Shown: positions 1-5,403 of the stretch, one piece after another
Layout: each line of letters begins with the position of its first letter
Numbering within the stretch: position 1 is the stretch's first letter
Origin: Verrucomicrobiota bacterium
Lineage (GTDB): Bacteria; Verrucomicrobiota; Verrucomicrobiia; Verrucomicrobiales; Verrucomicrobiaceae
Assembly: GCA_023428335.1 (NCBI GenBank)
Contig: JAEYYS010000490.1
Span: 1-5,403, forward strand
Direction of reading: 5' to 3'
DNA length: 5,403 bases
The notes under the pieces: generated by a model
What the model saw: only the letters and a program-made list of their open reading frames with translations
Databases searched by the model: none
What the model was told of the DNA's origin: nothing
Translations under genes and position numbers: made by a program

Positions 1-654
1 AACGAGGACTTCAATCGCTACCCGCGCACGCTTGACGCGGATCTCGCGATCTGCGCCGCGGCCGGCGCCGACCTGGTCTTCGCGCCGCCGGTCGATGAGG
101 TCTACTCGCCCGACCGCAGCATTCAGGTCAGCGAAAGCCGGCTCTCGCGCGTGCTCTGCGGTGTCAGTCGCCCCGGGCACTTCGACGGCGTCTGCACGGT
201 GGTGGCGAAACTCTTCAACCTCGTCCAGCCCGATGACGCGGTCTTTGGCAAAAAGGATTACCAGCAGCTCGCCATCCTGCGCCGGCTGGTGCGCGACCTC
301 GATTTTCCCGTGCAACTGCACGGCCTCGACACCGTGCGCGAAGCGGACGGCCTGGCACTCAGCTCGCGCAACCGCTACCTCAGCGCCGAGGAACGCGCCC
401 AGGCACCGGCCCTGCAGGCGGCGCTGCAACAGGCGCGAGCCGCCTGGCAAGGCGGGGTCAGCGAGCCGGAGACCTTGCTGGCCGGCGTGCGCAACCACCT
501 CGCCGCCGCGGCACCGCTGGGGCGGATCGATTACGCCGCGCTGGTGAACCGCCACACGCTGGAACCGCAGCCCCAGGCCGATGCCGAGGGATTGTTCGCC
601 CTGGCGGTGTTTTTCGGGCGCGCGCGCTTGATCGACAATCTGGAACTCGCCTGA
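1..654 (+). CDS. panC: Pantothenate synthetase (pantoate--beta-alanine ligase), 5' end missing
   Basis: This cytoplasmic enzyme makes pantothenate from pantoate and beta-alanine using ATP, through a pantoyl-adenylate intermediate; it is the last step before coenzyme A synthesis. The reading frame is open from base 1 and 217 C-terminal residues are present. The family is usually about 280 residues, so roughly 65 N-terminal residues, including the first ATP-binding His motif, lie outside the window. Visible signatures, numbered from the window edge, are NEDF (1-4), YPRT (7-10), RPGHFDG (57-63), FGKKDYQQ (82-89, containing the substrate- and ATP-contacting Lys and Gln), READGLALSSRN (113-124, the KMSKS-like ATP loop) and ARLIDN near the C terminus. 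All expected motifs in this part are intact, so it looks functional. It is a housekeeping gene with no evident link to the carbohydrate genes to its right. Its stop lies 4 bases from the stop of the convergent regulator. Confidence 0.97.
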   Translation, partial: NEDFNRYPRTLDADLAICAAAGADLVFAPPVDEVYSPDRSIQVSESRLSRVLCGVSRPGHFDGVCTVVAKLFNLVQPDDAVFGKKDYQQLAILRRLVRDLDFPVQLHGLDTVREADGLALSSRNRYLSAEERAQAPALQAALQQARAAWQGGVSEPETLLAGVRNHLAAAAPLGRIDYAALVNRHTLEPQPQADAEGLFALAVFFGRARLIDNLELA

Positions 655-658
655 GCCA

Positions 659-1702
659 TCACAGCGTGCCACCGGCGACAAAGTCCGGCATGAGACGGTG
701 TTGGCTGCGCGTGCGCACGCCCTCGGCCAGGCGCAGCACCTGCCTCGCCACCGTGGCCGCCCAGCGCCGTGGATCGCTGACGTAGCGCGCCGGCGCCGGC
801 ATGGCATGAGCGAGAAAGGCATCGCCATCGCGCGCGATCAGCGCCACGTCGCGCGGCACGCGCAGGCCCTCGCCGAGCAGGCCGGTCAGTACGGTGAGGG
901 CGTGGACGGAGCGACCCACCACCAAGGCGTCGGCAGCCTCGCGACCCGCGCAGGCGCTGCGCACCAGTCGGCACAGACCGGCCGGACTGCCGTCGTGACG
1001 CAGCACGCGCGCCGTCGGGAAGCCTTCGAGAAAACCCTCGGCACTTTCGGCGTCGCCCGGCGCCGCGGTGTCGGGCAGCAGCAGCACGGGGCGCCGACGA
1101 CCCTTCGCGCGCAGCAGGCCGGCGGCGTGGCGGCAGACCGCGCGGTAGTCGAGATCGACGGAGGGCAGGTCGACACCCGTCGCGGCCGACCCGGCCACCA
1201 AGGCCGGCAGGCCGCGCGCGGCAAAGGCCCGCTGCAGGGCCTCCGGCGCTAGATGCAGAATCCAGACACCGCCCGGGTGGCTGCGCTCCAGATGTCCCAG
1301 TGCGCGGGCGCCGCGGCTCGTGGAAATCGTCGGCCGCACCACCAGTTCCAGCGCATGACCGGCGGTGGCGAGGCGCTCGCGCAGTTCATCCAACCAGCAG
1401 ACGGTCAGCGGCGGCATCTCACGCAGCGGCACCGGCGTCAGCACGCGCACGACGCAGGGCTGTGCGGTGGGATGCCGGCCGCCGCGCAGCACGCGGGTCG
1501 GCAGGCCCTGGCGACGTTCCAGCCAGCCTTCATCCTCCAGGGTGTCGAGCGCGGCGCGCAGGGTGGGGCGACTCACTCCCAGCCGCTCCGCCAGCAGTCG
1601 TTCCCCGGGCAGGCGCTCGCCCCATGCACCGTTTTCGATCTCGGCGCGCAGCACGGCGGCGGCCTGGCTGCTCAGGGAGGGGCGCGGGATACGGGTGGGC
1701 AT
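659..1702 (-). CDS. GntR-type transcriptional regulator with LacI-like ligand-binding domain
   Basis: A probable repressor of the divergent sialidase-like operon. From the ATG at 1702 it has 347 residues. The N-terminal ~75 residues form a GntR winged helix-turn-helix: LPGERLLAERLGVSRPTLR is a textbook GntR recognition segment, followed by the wing (DEGWLERRQG). The remaining ~260 residues resemble the LacI/periplasmic-binding-protein sensor fold, with VWILHL, PALVAG, VDLDYRA, RRPVLLLP and PRDVALIARD as strand and hinge landmarks. The architecture is AraR-like; ligands of such proteins are usually sugars, and the ligand here is unknown. Start choice: the frame is open to a GTG at 1729, with another ATG at 1717. 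I prefer 1702 because GTG 1729 overlaps the putative operator and MPTRIPRPSLSSQ resembles normal N termini in this class. None of the three starts has a clear Shine-Dalgarno sequence. Because it overlaps its own upstream operator, autoregulation is plausible. Confidence 0.9.
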   Translation of the reverse strand: MPTRIPRPSLSSQAAAVLRAEIENGAWGERLPGERLLAERLGVSRPTLRAALDTLEDEGWLERRQGLPTRVLRGGRHPTAQPCVVRVLTPVPLREMPPLTVCWLDELRERLATAGHALELVVRPTISTSRGARALGHLERSHPGGVWILHLAPEALQRAFAARGLPALVAGSAATGVDLPSVDLDYRAVCRHAAGLLRAKGRRRPVLLLPDTAAPGDAESAEGFLEGFPTARVLRHDGSPAGLCRLVRSACAGREAADALVVGRSVHALTVLTGLLGEGLRVPRDVALIARDGDAFLAHAMPAPARYVSDPRRWAATVARQVLRLAEGVRTRSQHRLMPDFVAGGTL

Positions 1703-1722
1703 GTGGCAAAAACGCATCTGGC

Positions 1723-1752
1723 TTGCCACTGGTCAAGACAACTAACCAGTAA
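1723..1752 (+). promoter_or_regulatory. Possible promoter of the sialidase-like operon
   Basis: TTGCCA (1723-1728) could serve as a -35 element and CAGTAA (1747-1752) as a -10 element, with an 18-base spacer. Both are imperfect sigma70-type matches. The putative operator would fill the spacer, a classic place for steric repression. In GC-rich DNA such weak matches are common, so this is only a candidate. Confidence 0.22.
1728..1750. promoter_or_regulatory. Putative GntR-type operator within an inverted repeat
   Basis: Bases 1728-1743 read ACTGGTCAAGACAACT. The centre, GTC-AA-GAC, has the GT...AC symmetry typical of GntR-family operators. Bases 1730-1741 match the TGGTCTAGACCA consensus known for HutC-type regulators such as DasR and NagR at 10 of 12 positions. 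A second symmetry overlaps it: ACTGGT (1728-1733) is repeated inverted as ACCAGT (1745-1750), 11 bases apart. The site lies between the divergent regulator and first sialidase-like gene, where a local repressor would bind. That the neighbouring regulator binds it is inference, because that protein is not itself of the HutC type. Confidence 0.5.
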
Positions 1753-1773
1753 ATCCGCGGGGCGGTGAACGTT

Positions 1774-1777
1774 GAGG
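1774..1777 (+). promoter_or_regulatory. Possible ribosome binding site (GAGG) for the GTG start at 1783
   Basis: GAGG lies 5 bases upstream of GTG 1783, an acceptable Shine-Dalgarno distance, and sits in a purine-rich run (GAGGGGGA). This favours 1783 over the in-frame GTG at 1765, which has no comparable sequence at a good distance. Confidence 0.35.
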
Positions 1778-1782
1778 GGGAT

Positions 1783-2997
1783 GTGATCGCCGACCTGTTC
1801 CGCCGCCTCTGCACCGTCGTCCTGCTTGCCACCCCCATGGCTGGAGCCGCCGAACCCTTCCTGGAAAAACAGGATCTGTTCACGGTGGGCGACGACCCCG
1901 CCTACCAGCTCTACCACATCCCGGGCATTGTCGTCACCGCCCGCGGCAGCGTGCTGGCCTGGTGCGAGGCGCGCAAGCGCGCGGCCGGCGTCAGCGACTG
2001 GGATGACATCCGCCTGCTGCTGCGCCGCAGCACCGACGACGGCCGCACCTGGAGCGCCCCGCGCAGCATCGCCCGGGTCGACGGACCCAAGCGCAAGAAC
2101 CCCTTCGCCCTGCGCATGAAAAACGTCGATCCCAACGATGTGACCTACAACAATCCGGTCCTCATCGCCGACCGCGACGGCACGGTGCACATGCTCTTCT
2201 GCCTGGAGTACGAGCGGGTGTTTTACCAGCGCAGCGGCGACGACGGCATCACCTGGAGTTCGCCGGTGGAGATCACCGCCTGCTTCGACGCCTTCAAGAA
2301 GGACTATGCCTGGAAGGTGCTCGCCACCGGGCCCAACCACGGCATCCAGCTCAAGAGCGGCCGCCTGGTGGTGCCGGTCTGGCTGTCGACCGGCGAGGGC
2401 GGCAACGCCCATCGGCCGAGCGTCACCGCCACCGTCTTCAGCGATGACGGCGGCCGCACCTGGCAGGCGGGCGAGATCGCCGTGCCCTGCACGGACACCT
2501 GGATCAATCCGAACGAGACCGTGGCGGTCGAACTCGCCGACGGCCGTGTCATGCTCAACGTGCGCAGCGAGTCGAAGGCGCACCGCCGATTGGTGACGAC
2601 GAGTCCCGATGGCGCGACGAACTGGAGCGAGCCAAAGTTCGATCAGGCCCTGCTTGAACCGATCTGCATGGCAGGGCTGGTCCGCTACGATCATGGCGGC
2701 CAGAGGCTGCTGCTGTTCTCGAATCCGCACAACCTGGAAGGCGGCCGTGGCGGCGAACCCGAGCCGGGCAAGAGTCGCGCGCGCAAAAACCTCAGTGTCA
2801 AGATCAGCCGCGACGAGGGCGCGACCTGGCCGGTGAACCGTCTGCTGGAAGACGGTCCGAGCGCCTACTCGGATCTGGCGGTGACACCGGCCGGCACGAT
2901 CCTGTGTTTCTACGGCGCCGGCTCCAAGCTCAGCTTTTCCGGTTCTTCGCTCCGCCTGGCCCGCTTCAATCTGGCCTGGCTGGAACAGCAGCCTTGA
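1783..2997 (+). CDS. Exported sialidase-like (GH33-type, Asp-box) protein, HIPG variant
   Basis: A 404-residue six-bladed beta-propeller of the sialidase superfamily, probably a periplasmic or secreted exo-glycosidase. Start: GTG 1783 gives MIADLFRR, a hydrophobic stretch (TVVLLATPMAGA) and a likely signal peptidase site near AGAAEP; GTG 1765 would add six residues. Asp boxes lie at 83-90 (STDDGRTW), 151-158 (SGDDGITW), 220-227 (SDDGGRTW) and 342-349 (SRDEGATW), with a degenerate one near 274-281. By alignment in my head with GH33 enzymes, Asp72 fits the acid/base, Glu245 the Tyr-activating Glu, Arg261 and Arg334 the second and third triad arginines, and Tyr362 (in AYSDL) the nucleophile. The first triad arginine, in the (F/Y)RIP motif, is His45 here (YHIPG), and the Glu common after the nucleophile region is Gly378 (YGAG). 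True sialidase activity is therefore uncertain. It is the first gene of the operon and probably controlled by the divergent repressor. Confidence 0.88.
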   Translation: MIADLFRRLCTVVLLATPMAGAAEPFLEKQDLFTVGDDPAYQLYHIPGIVVTARGSVLAWCEARKRAAGVSDWDDIRLLLRRSTDDGRTWSAPRSIARVDGPKRKNPFALRMKNVDPNDVTYNNPVLIADRDGTVHMLFCLEYERVFYQRSGDDGITWSSPVEITACFDAFKKDYAWKVLATGPNHGIQLKSGRLVVPVWLSTGEGGNAHRPSVTATVFSDDGGRTWQAGEIAVPCTDTWINPNETVAVELADGRVMLNVRSESKAHRRLVTTSPDGATNWSEPKFDQALLEPICMAGLVRYDHGGQRLLLFSNPHNLEGGRGGEPEPGKSRARKNLSVKISRDEGATWPVNRLLEDGPSAYSDLAVTPAGTILCFYGAGSKLSFSGSSLRLARFNLAWLEQQP

Positions 2998-3031
2998 CGA
3001 TTCCCCTGCTTTTTGACCACCCTTGCCCACC

Positions 3032-4156
3032 ATGAAATTCGCCCCACTGGCCCTGCTTGCCTTCGCCCTCAGCTCTGCTGCCGGGGAAGGTCCCGACCTG
3101 CCGTTGCTCGATCTCTCCGGCGATACCGCCCGCCATGTCGTCATCGCCCAGGGCACGCCCGAGGTGTATCAGGGCCATCCCACCACCGTGACCCTGCCCG
3201 ATGGTCGCACCATCTTCTGCGTCTGGTGCATCAACCACGGCGGTGCGGCCGGTCCGATGGCGCGCAGCGACGACGGCGGCCGCACCTGGACGCGGCTCGA
3301 TGCGCAACTGCCGCCCGGCTTCGCCACCCATCAGAATTGCCCGAGCATCTACCGATTGGTCGGTCCCGACGGCAAGGCGCGCCTGTGGGTTTGGTCGGCC
3401 GCCCTCGGCAAGCGCGGTGGTCCCGGCATGCCCTCCATCCTCAGCGAGGACGAGGGCAAAACCTGGCGCGAGATGCCGCCGCTGAACTTCCCCTGCGTGA
3501 TGACCTTCAGCAGCTTGGTCCAGCTCAAGGACGGCCGCTACCTCGGCCTCTACCACAAGGGTCCCGGCGGTGCCGACAAGGCGCCGCTTGAAGTGCTGCA
3601 AACGATCACTGCCGACGGCGGCTTCACCTGGTCGGAACCGCGCGTCGTCGCCGCGGTCGAGGGCAAGAACCCCTGCGAACCGTTTGTGTTTCGCTCGCCC
3701 GACGGCAGCGAACTCTGCTGCCTGATGCGCGAGAACACCCACAAGGGTCGCAGCCTGATGATGTTTTCGACCGATGAGGGCGCGACCTGGAGCCGGCCGG
3801 TCGACACCAACTGGGGCCTTAGCGGCGACCGCCACATCGGCGTGGCCACCGGCGACGGCCGCTGGCTCTTCGCCTTCCGCGACCAGGCCCCGGGCAGCCC
3901 GACCAAGGGCCATTTCGTCGCCTGGGTCGGCAGCTACGACGACCTCAAGCACGGCCGCCCCGGCCAGTATCGCGTCAAACTCCTGCACAGCCACGCCAGC
4001 CGCGTCGGTGACTGCGGTTACCCCGGCGTCGAACGCCTCGCCGACGGCACGCTGGTCATCACCACCTACCTCAAGTACCGCCCCGGTCCGGAGAAGCATT
4101 CGGTCGTCAGCCTGCGCCTGACGATGGCGGAACTGGATGTTCTGGCTGGGAAATGA
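3032..4156 (+). CDS. Exported sialidase-like Asp-box beta-propeller protein, second subfamily
   Basis: A 374-residue exported protein starting at ATG 3032 (MKFAPLALLAFALSSAAG, a standard signal peptide). A TTG three codons upstream is less likely. Four Asp boxes mark the propeller blades: 79-86 (SDDGGRTW), 138-145 (SEDEGKTW), 193-200 (TADGGFTW) and 246-253 (STDEGATW). Polar residues of the kind found in sialidase active sites are Glu216 (NPCEPF), Arg233 and Arg240 (LMRENTHKGR), Arg283 (FAFRDQAPGSP) and Tyr330 with Glu334 (DCGYPGVE). There is no RIP motif; at the corresponding place the sequence is YQGHPT (46-51). The protein belongs to a sialidase-family group that I recall as common in Planctomycetota and Verrucomicrobiota and that has no assigned substrate. 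It follows the first sialidase-like gene by 34 bases, with no terminator between, so the two are very likely cotranscribed. The two proteins share the fold but little sequence outside the Asp boxes. Exact activity is unknown. Confidence 0.87.
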   Translation: MKFAPLALLAFALSSAAGEGPDLPLLDLSGDTARHVVIAQGTPEVYQGHPTTVTLPDGRTIFCVWCINHGGAAGPMARSDDGGRTWTRLDAQLPPGFATHQNCPSIYRLVGPDGKARLWVWSAALGKRGGPGMPSILSEDEGKTWREMPPLNFPCVMTFSSLVQLKDGRYLGLYHKGPGGADKAPLEVLQTITADGGFTWSEPRVVAAVEGKNPCEPFVFRSPDGSELCCLMRENTHKGRSLMMFSTDEGATWSRPVDTNWGLSGDRHIGVATGDGRWLFAFRDQAPGSPTKGHFVAWVGSYDDLKHGRPGQYRVKLLHSHASRVGDCGYPGVERLADGTLVITTYLKYRPGPEKHSVVSLRLTMAELDVLAGK

Positions 4157-4275
4157 GGGCATGCCGGTCTCAGGGAACAGAAAAACGTGACCTCCCCAGT
4201 CTGGGGGCGACTTGATTCCAAAAAAGCAGCTTCTCCATGTGTGGTGGCGGAGCCAGCGCGCGTTGGCATGCCTTC
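4157..4275. other. 119-base spacer with a twice-repeated 8-base palindrome
   Basis: The spacer separates the second propeller gene from the phosphoesterase. GGCATGCC occurs at 4158-4165, just after the upstream stop, and again at 4265-4272, just before the preferred downstream start. A short hairpin, CCCCA-GTC-TGGGG (4194-4206), lies between them but has no following T-run on the plus strand. I see no convincing promoter. The spacer is long enough for one, so the phosphoesterase may be cotranscribed or separately transcribed. Confidence 0.3.
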
Positions 4276-5340
4276 ATGCAACGCTTTTGCTTTCTCTCAC
4301 TCCTCGCCGCCGTCACGGGCATGCTCGCCGCTCAAGAGGTGCCCGCCGTTTCCAGTTCTCAGCCACTGCCGCCGTTGCCGGAGGGCGCGTTCACCCTGGT
4401 CGTCATTCCCGACACGCAGTCCTATCGCGGACGTGGTTGCAAGGCCACGCCCGACAGCACCGAGCCGGTCAGCAACGTCAACCTTGGCGCCCAGATCGAC
4501 TGGATTCTCGCCAATCGACAGAAACAGAATGTGGTTTTTGTCACCCACGTTGGTGACATCGTCGACCGCAACACGCCTGAGCAGTGGGCGGTGGCGAAGC
4601 AGCAGCTCGATCGTCTGCGCGGGGTTCTGCCCTTTGCCCTGACGGTCGGCAATCACGACATGACCAGCCGGGGCGACGCGCGTCTGTTTCAGCAGCATTT
4701 TCCGGCGGCGAGCTTTGCCGGCGAACCCTGGTATCTGGGCAGTTACGAGCACGACCGCGCGGATCGCCACGTCTCGCGCGACAACGTCAACAGCGCGCAG
4801 ATTTTCAGCGCCGGCGGCCTCGATTTTCTGCATCTGAGTTTGGAATGCAATGCGCCCGACGACGTGCTCGCCTGGGCCGGGGATCTGCTCGAACGCCATG
4901 CAGGGCGGCGCGCCATCATCACCACGCACATGGATCTCGGCATTGTGAAGAAGCCGAAAACAGCGGAGGGGTTCATTCATGATCCGAAAGGGCGGATGAA
5001 CTGGAGCAAGATCCACGGTGACCACGGCAATACCGGGCAGCAGATGTGGGACAAGCTGTACCGGCGGCATGCCAACCTGCATTTTGTCCTCAGCGGCGAC
5101 CAGAGCCGCGTCACCGCCCTGCGTCGCGAGGACCGCGCCGATGACGGGCATGTCGTGCATGCCCTGCTGAGCGATTACATGAGTCAGCCGGTTCTGCGCC
5201 TCATGCGGATTCTGCCGCAGGAAGACCGGGTTGACGTCCTGACTCTGGAGGTGTCGAAGGAACAGCTTGTGGAAGCCACCCGGCATGTGCCCGAGGCGGC
5301 GGCACACGCCTTTTCCCTGCCGTATCGCATGCGGCAGTGA
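4276..5340 (+). CDS. Exported calcineurin-like metallophosphoesterase with atypical C-terminal motif
   Basis: A 354-residue exported protein. ATG 4276 is chosen because it begins directly with a signal peptide (MQRFCFLSLLAAVTGMLAAQ); the ATG at 4237 would add 13 residues rich in Gly, Ala and Arg that weaken the signal. Metallophosphoesterase motifs are in order: Asp46 and Gln48 (VVIPDTQ, the first motif with Gln in place of His), Asp94 (HVGDIVDRN), Asn126-His127-Asp128 (VGNHDM) and His218 (ITTHMD). The last metal-binding motif, normally GHxH, reads GDQS at 274-277 (VLSGDQSR), so both histidines are missing. HALLSDY (295-301) follows. The family hydrolyses phosphomono- or phosphodiesters with a two-metal centre; the substrate cannot be told from sequence. 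Its position behind two propeller genes suggests that it acts on the same extracellular material, for instance removing phosphate from a glycan or phosphosugar, but this is inference. Confidence 0.88.
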   Translation: MQRFCFLSLLAAVTGMLAAQEVPAVSSSQPLPPLPEGAFTLVVIPDTQSYRGRGCKATPDSTEPVSNVNLGAQIDWILANRQKQNVVFVTHVGDIVDRNTPEQWAVAKQQLDRLRGVLPFALTVGNHDMTSRGDARLFQQHFPAASFAGEPWYLGSYEHDRADRHVSRDNVNSAQIFSAGGLDFLHLSLECNAPDDVLAWAGDLLERHAGRRAIITTHMDLGIVKKPKTAEGFIHDPKGRMNWSKIHGDHGNTGQQMWDKLYRRHANLHFVLSGDQSRVTALRREDRADDGHVVHALLSDYMSQPVLRLMRILPQEDRVDVLTLEVSKEQLVEATRHVPEAAAHAFSLPYRMRQ

Positions 5341-5373
5341 GGGCGTTTGGAAAGCAGGGCGCGGTACAGGCGG

Positions 5374-5403
5374 TTATCGTCTGCCGGTTTCCAGCATTCG
5401 TGC
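5374..5403 (-). other. Possible C-terminal end of a convergent minus-strand gene
   Basis: Read on the minus strand from the window edge, one frame gives nine codons (ARMLETGRR) and then TAA at 5374-5376. The composition would suit a protein C terminus converging on the phosphoesterase gene, leaving a 33-base gap. Nine codons cannot prove coding, and another minus-strand frame is also open here. The rest of 5341-5403 shows no start codon with a binding site and no clear terminator. Confidence 0.15.

Noticed and set aside
3015..3021. TTGACCA-like half-site between the two propeller genes as a second operator
   Set aside because: Only one half of the operator is present, with no symmetric partner, so a chance match is more likely.
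1672..3156. Long minus-strand open frame (494 codons) opposite the first sialidase-like gene
   Set aside because: It is an antisense shadow common in GC-rich genes. The product is low-complexity, rich in Ala, Gly, Arg and Val with no domain, while the plus strand encodes a clear signal peptide and Asp-box protein.
2035..3289. Repeated DNA stretches (GACGGC...CACCTGG) as a repeat or mobile element
   Set aside because: They encode the Asp-box motif DxGRTW in each copy and are explained by protein repeats and codon bias.
2966..4162. Minus-strand open frame of 398 codons opposite the second propeller gene
   Set aside because: Same reason: repetitive Ala/Gly/Val composition, no recognisable motif, and the plus-strand protein is well supported.
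4194..4206. Hairpin CCCCA-GTC-TGGGG as a rho-independent terminator
   Set aside because: The stem is only five pairs and no T-run follows on the plus strand. On the minus strand the T-run is about eight bases away and no minus-strand gene ends here.
4212..4240. TTGATT as a -35 element for the phosphoesterase gene
   Set aside because: No acceptable -10 hexamer occurs 16-18 bases downstream.
4297..5307. Minus-strand open frame of 336 codons opposite the phosphoesterase gene
   Set aside because: No recognisable domain, and the opposite strand carries ordered metallophosphoesterase motifs.
1..5403. CRISPR arrays, tRNA or rRNA genes, insertion sequences, toxin-antitoxin or phage genes
   Set aside because: No regular direct repeats, cloverleaf-like sequence, transposase motifs or terminal inverted repeats were seen; the window is almost fully occupied by the five genes described.

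Overview
The window is GC-rich bacterial chromosomal DNA. It holds the 3' part of pantothenate synthetase (panC), a GntR-type repressor gene on the minus strand, and a run of three plus-strand genes for exported proteins: two different sialidase-like beta-propellers and a calcineurin-like metallophosphoesterase. Secreted sialidase-like Asp-box proteins beside a GntR regulator with a LacI-type sensor domain are typical of the Planctomycetota-Verrucomicrobiota group. Verrucomicrobiota (Opitutales or similar) is my best guess, made from recalled family resemblance rather than a search.

Layout: panC runs off the left edge and stops at 654. The regulator stops at 659, converging on panC with 4 bases between the two stop codons. 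The regulator and the first sialidase-like gene diverge from a short shared control region (about 1703-1782). That region contains a GntR-type operator-like site (1728-1743) inside a wider inverted repeat (1728-1750). The first sialidase-like gene (1783-2997) is followed after 34 bases by the second (3032-4156), then after 119 bases by the metallophosphoesterase (4276-5340). The last 63 bases hold no gene that can be shown.

The likely logic is a small locally regulated exo-enzyme locus. The GntR/LacI-type repressor would sense a small ligand, probably a sugar, and control the adjacent operon. The operon products would be exported to the periplasm or outside and act on a glycan or a phosphorylated or otherwise acidic sugar. 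The substrate is unknown. No sialic acid transporter, lyase, epimerase or kinase is visible, so a sialic acid pathway is not supported.

The most interesting points are in the enzymes. The first propeller has His where the first arginine of the sialidase Arg triad should be. The second has no recognisable RIP motif but keeps four Asp boxes and a conserved late Tyr. The phosphoesterase has GDQS where the family's C-terminal GHxH metal motif is expected. All three look like members of little-characterised subfamilies rather than classical enzymes.
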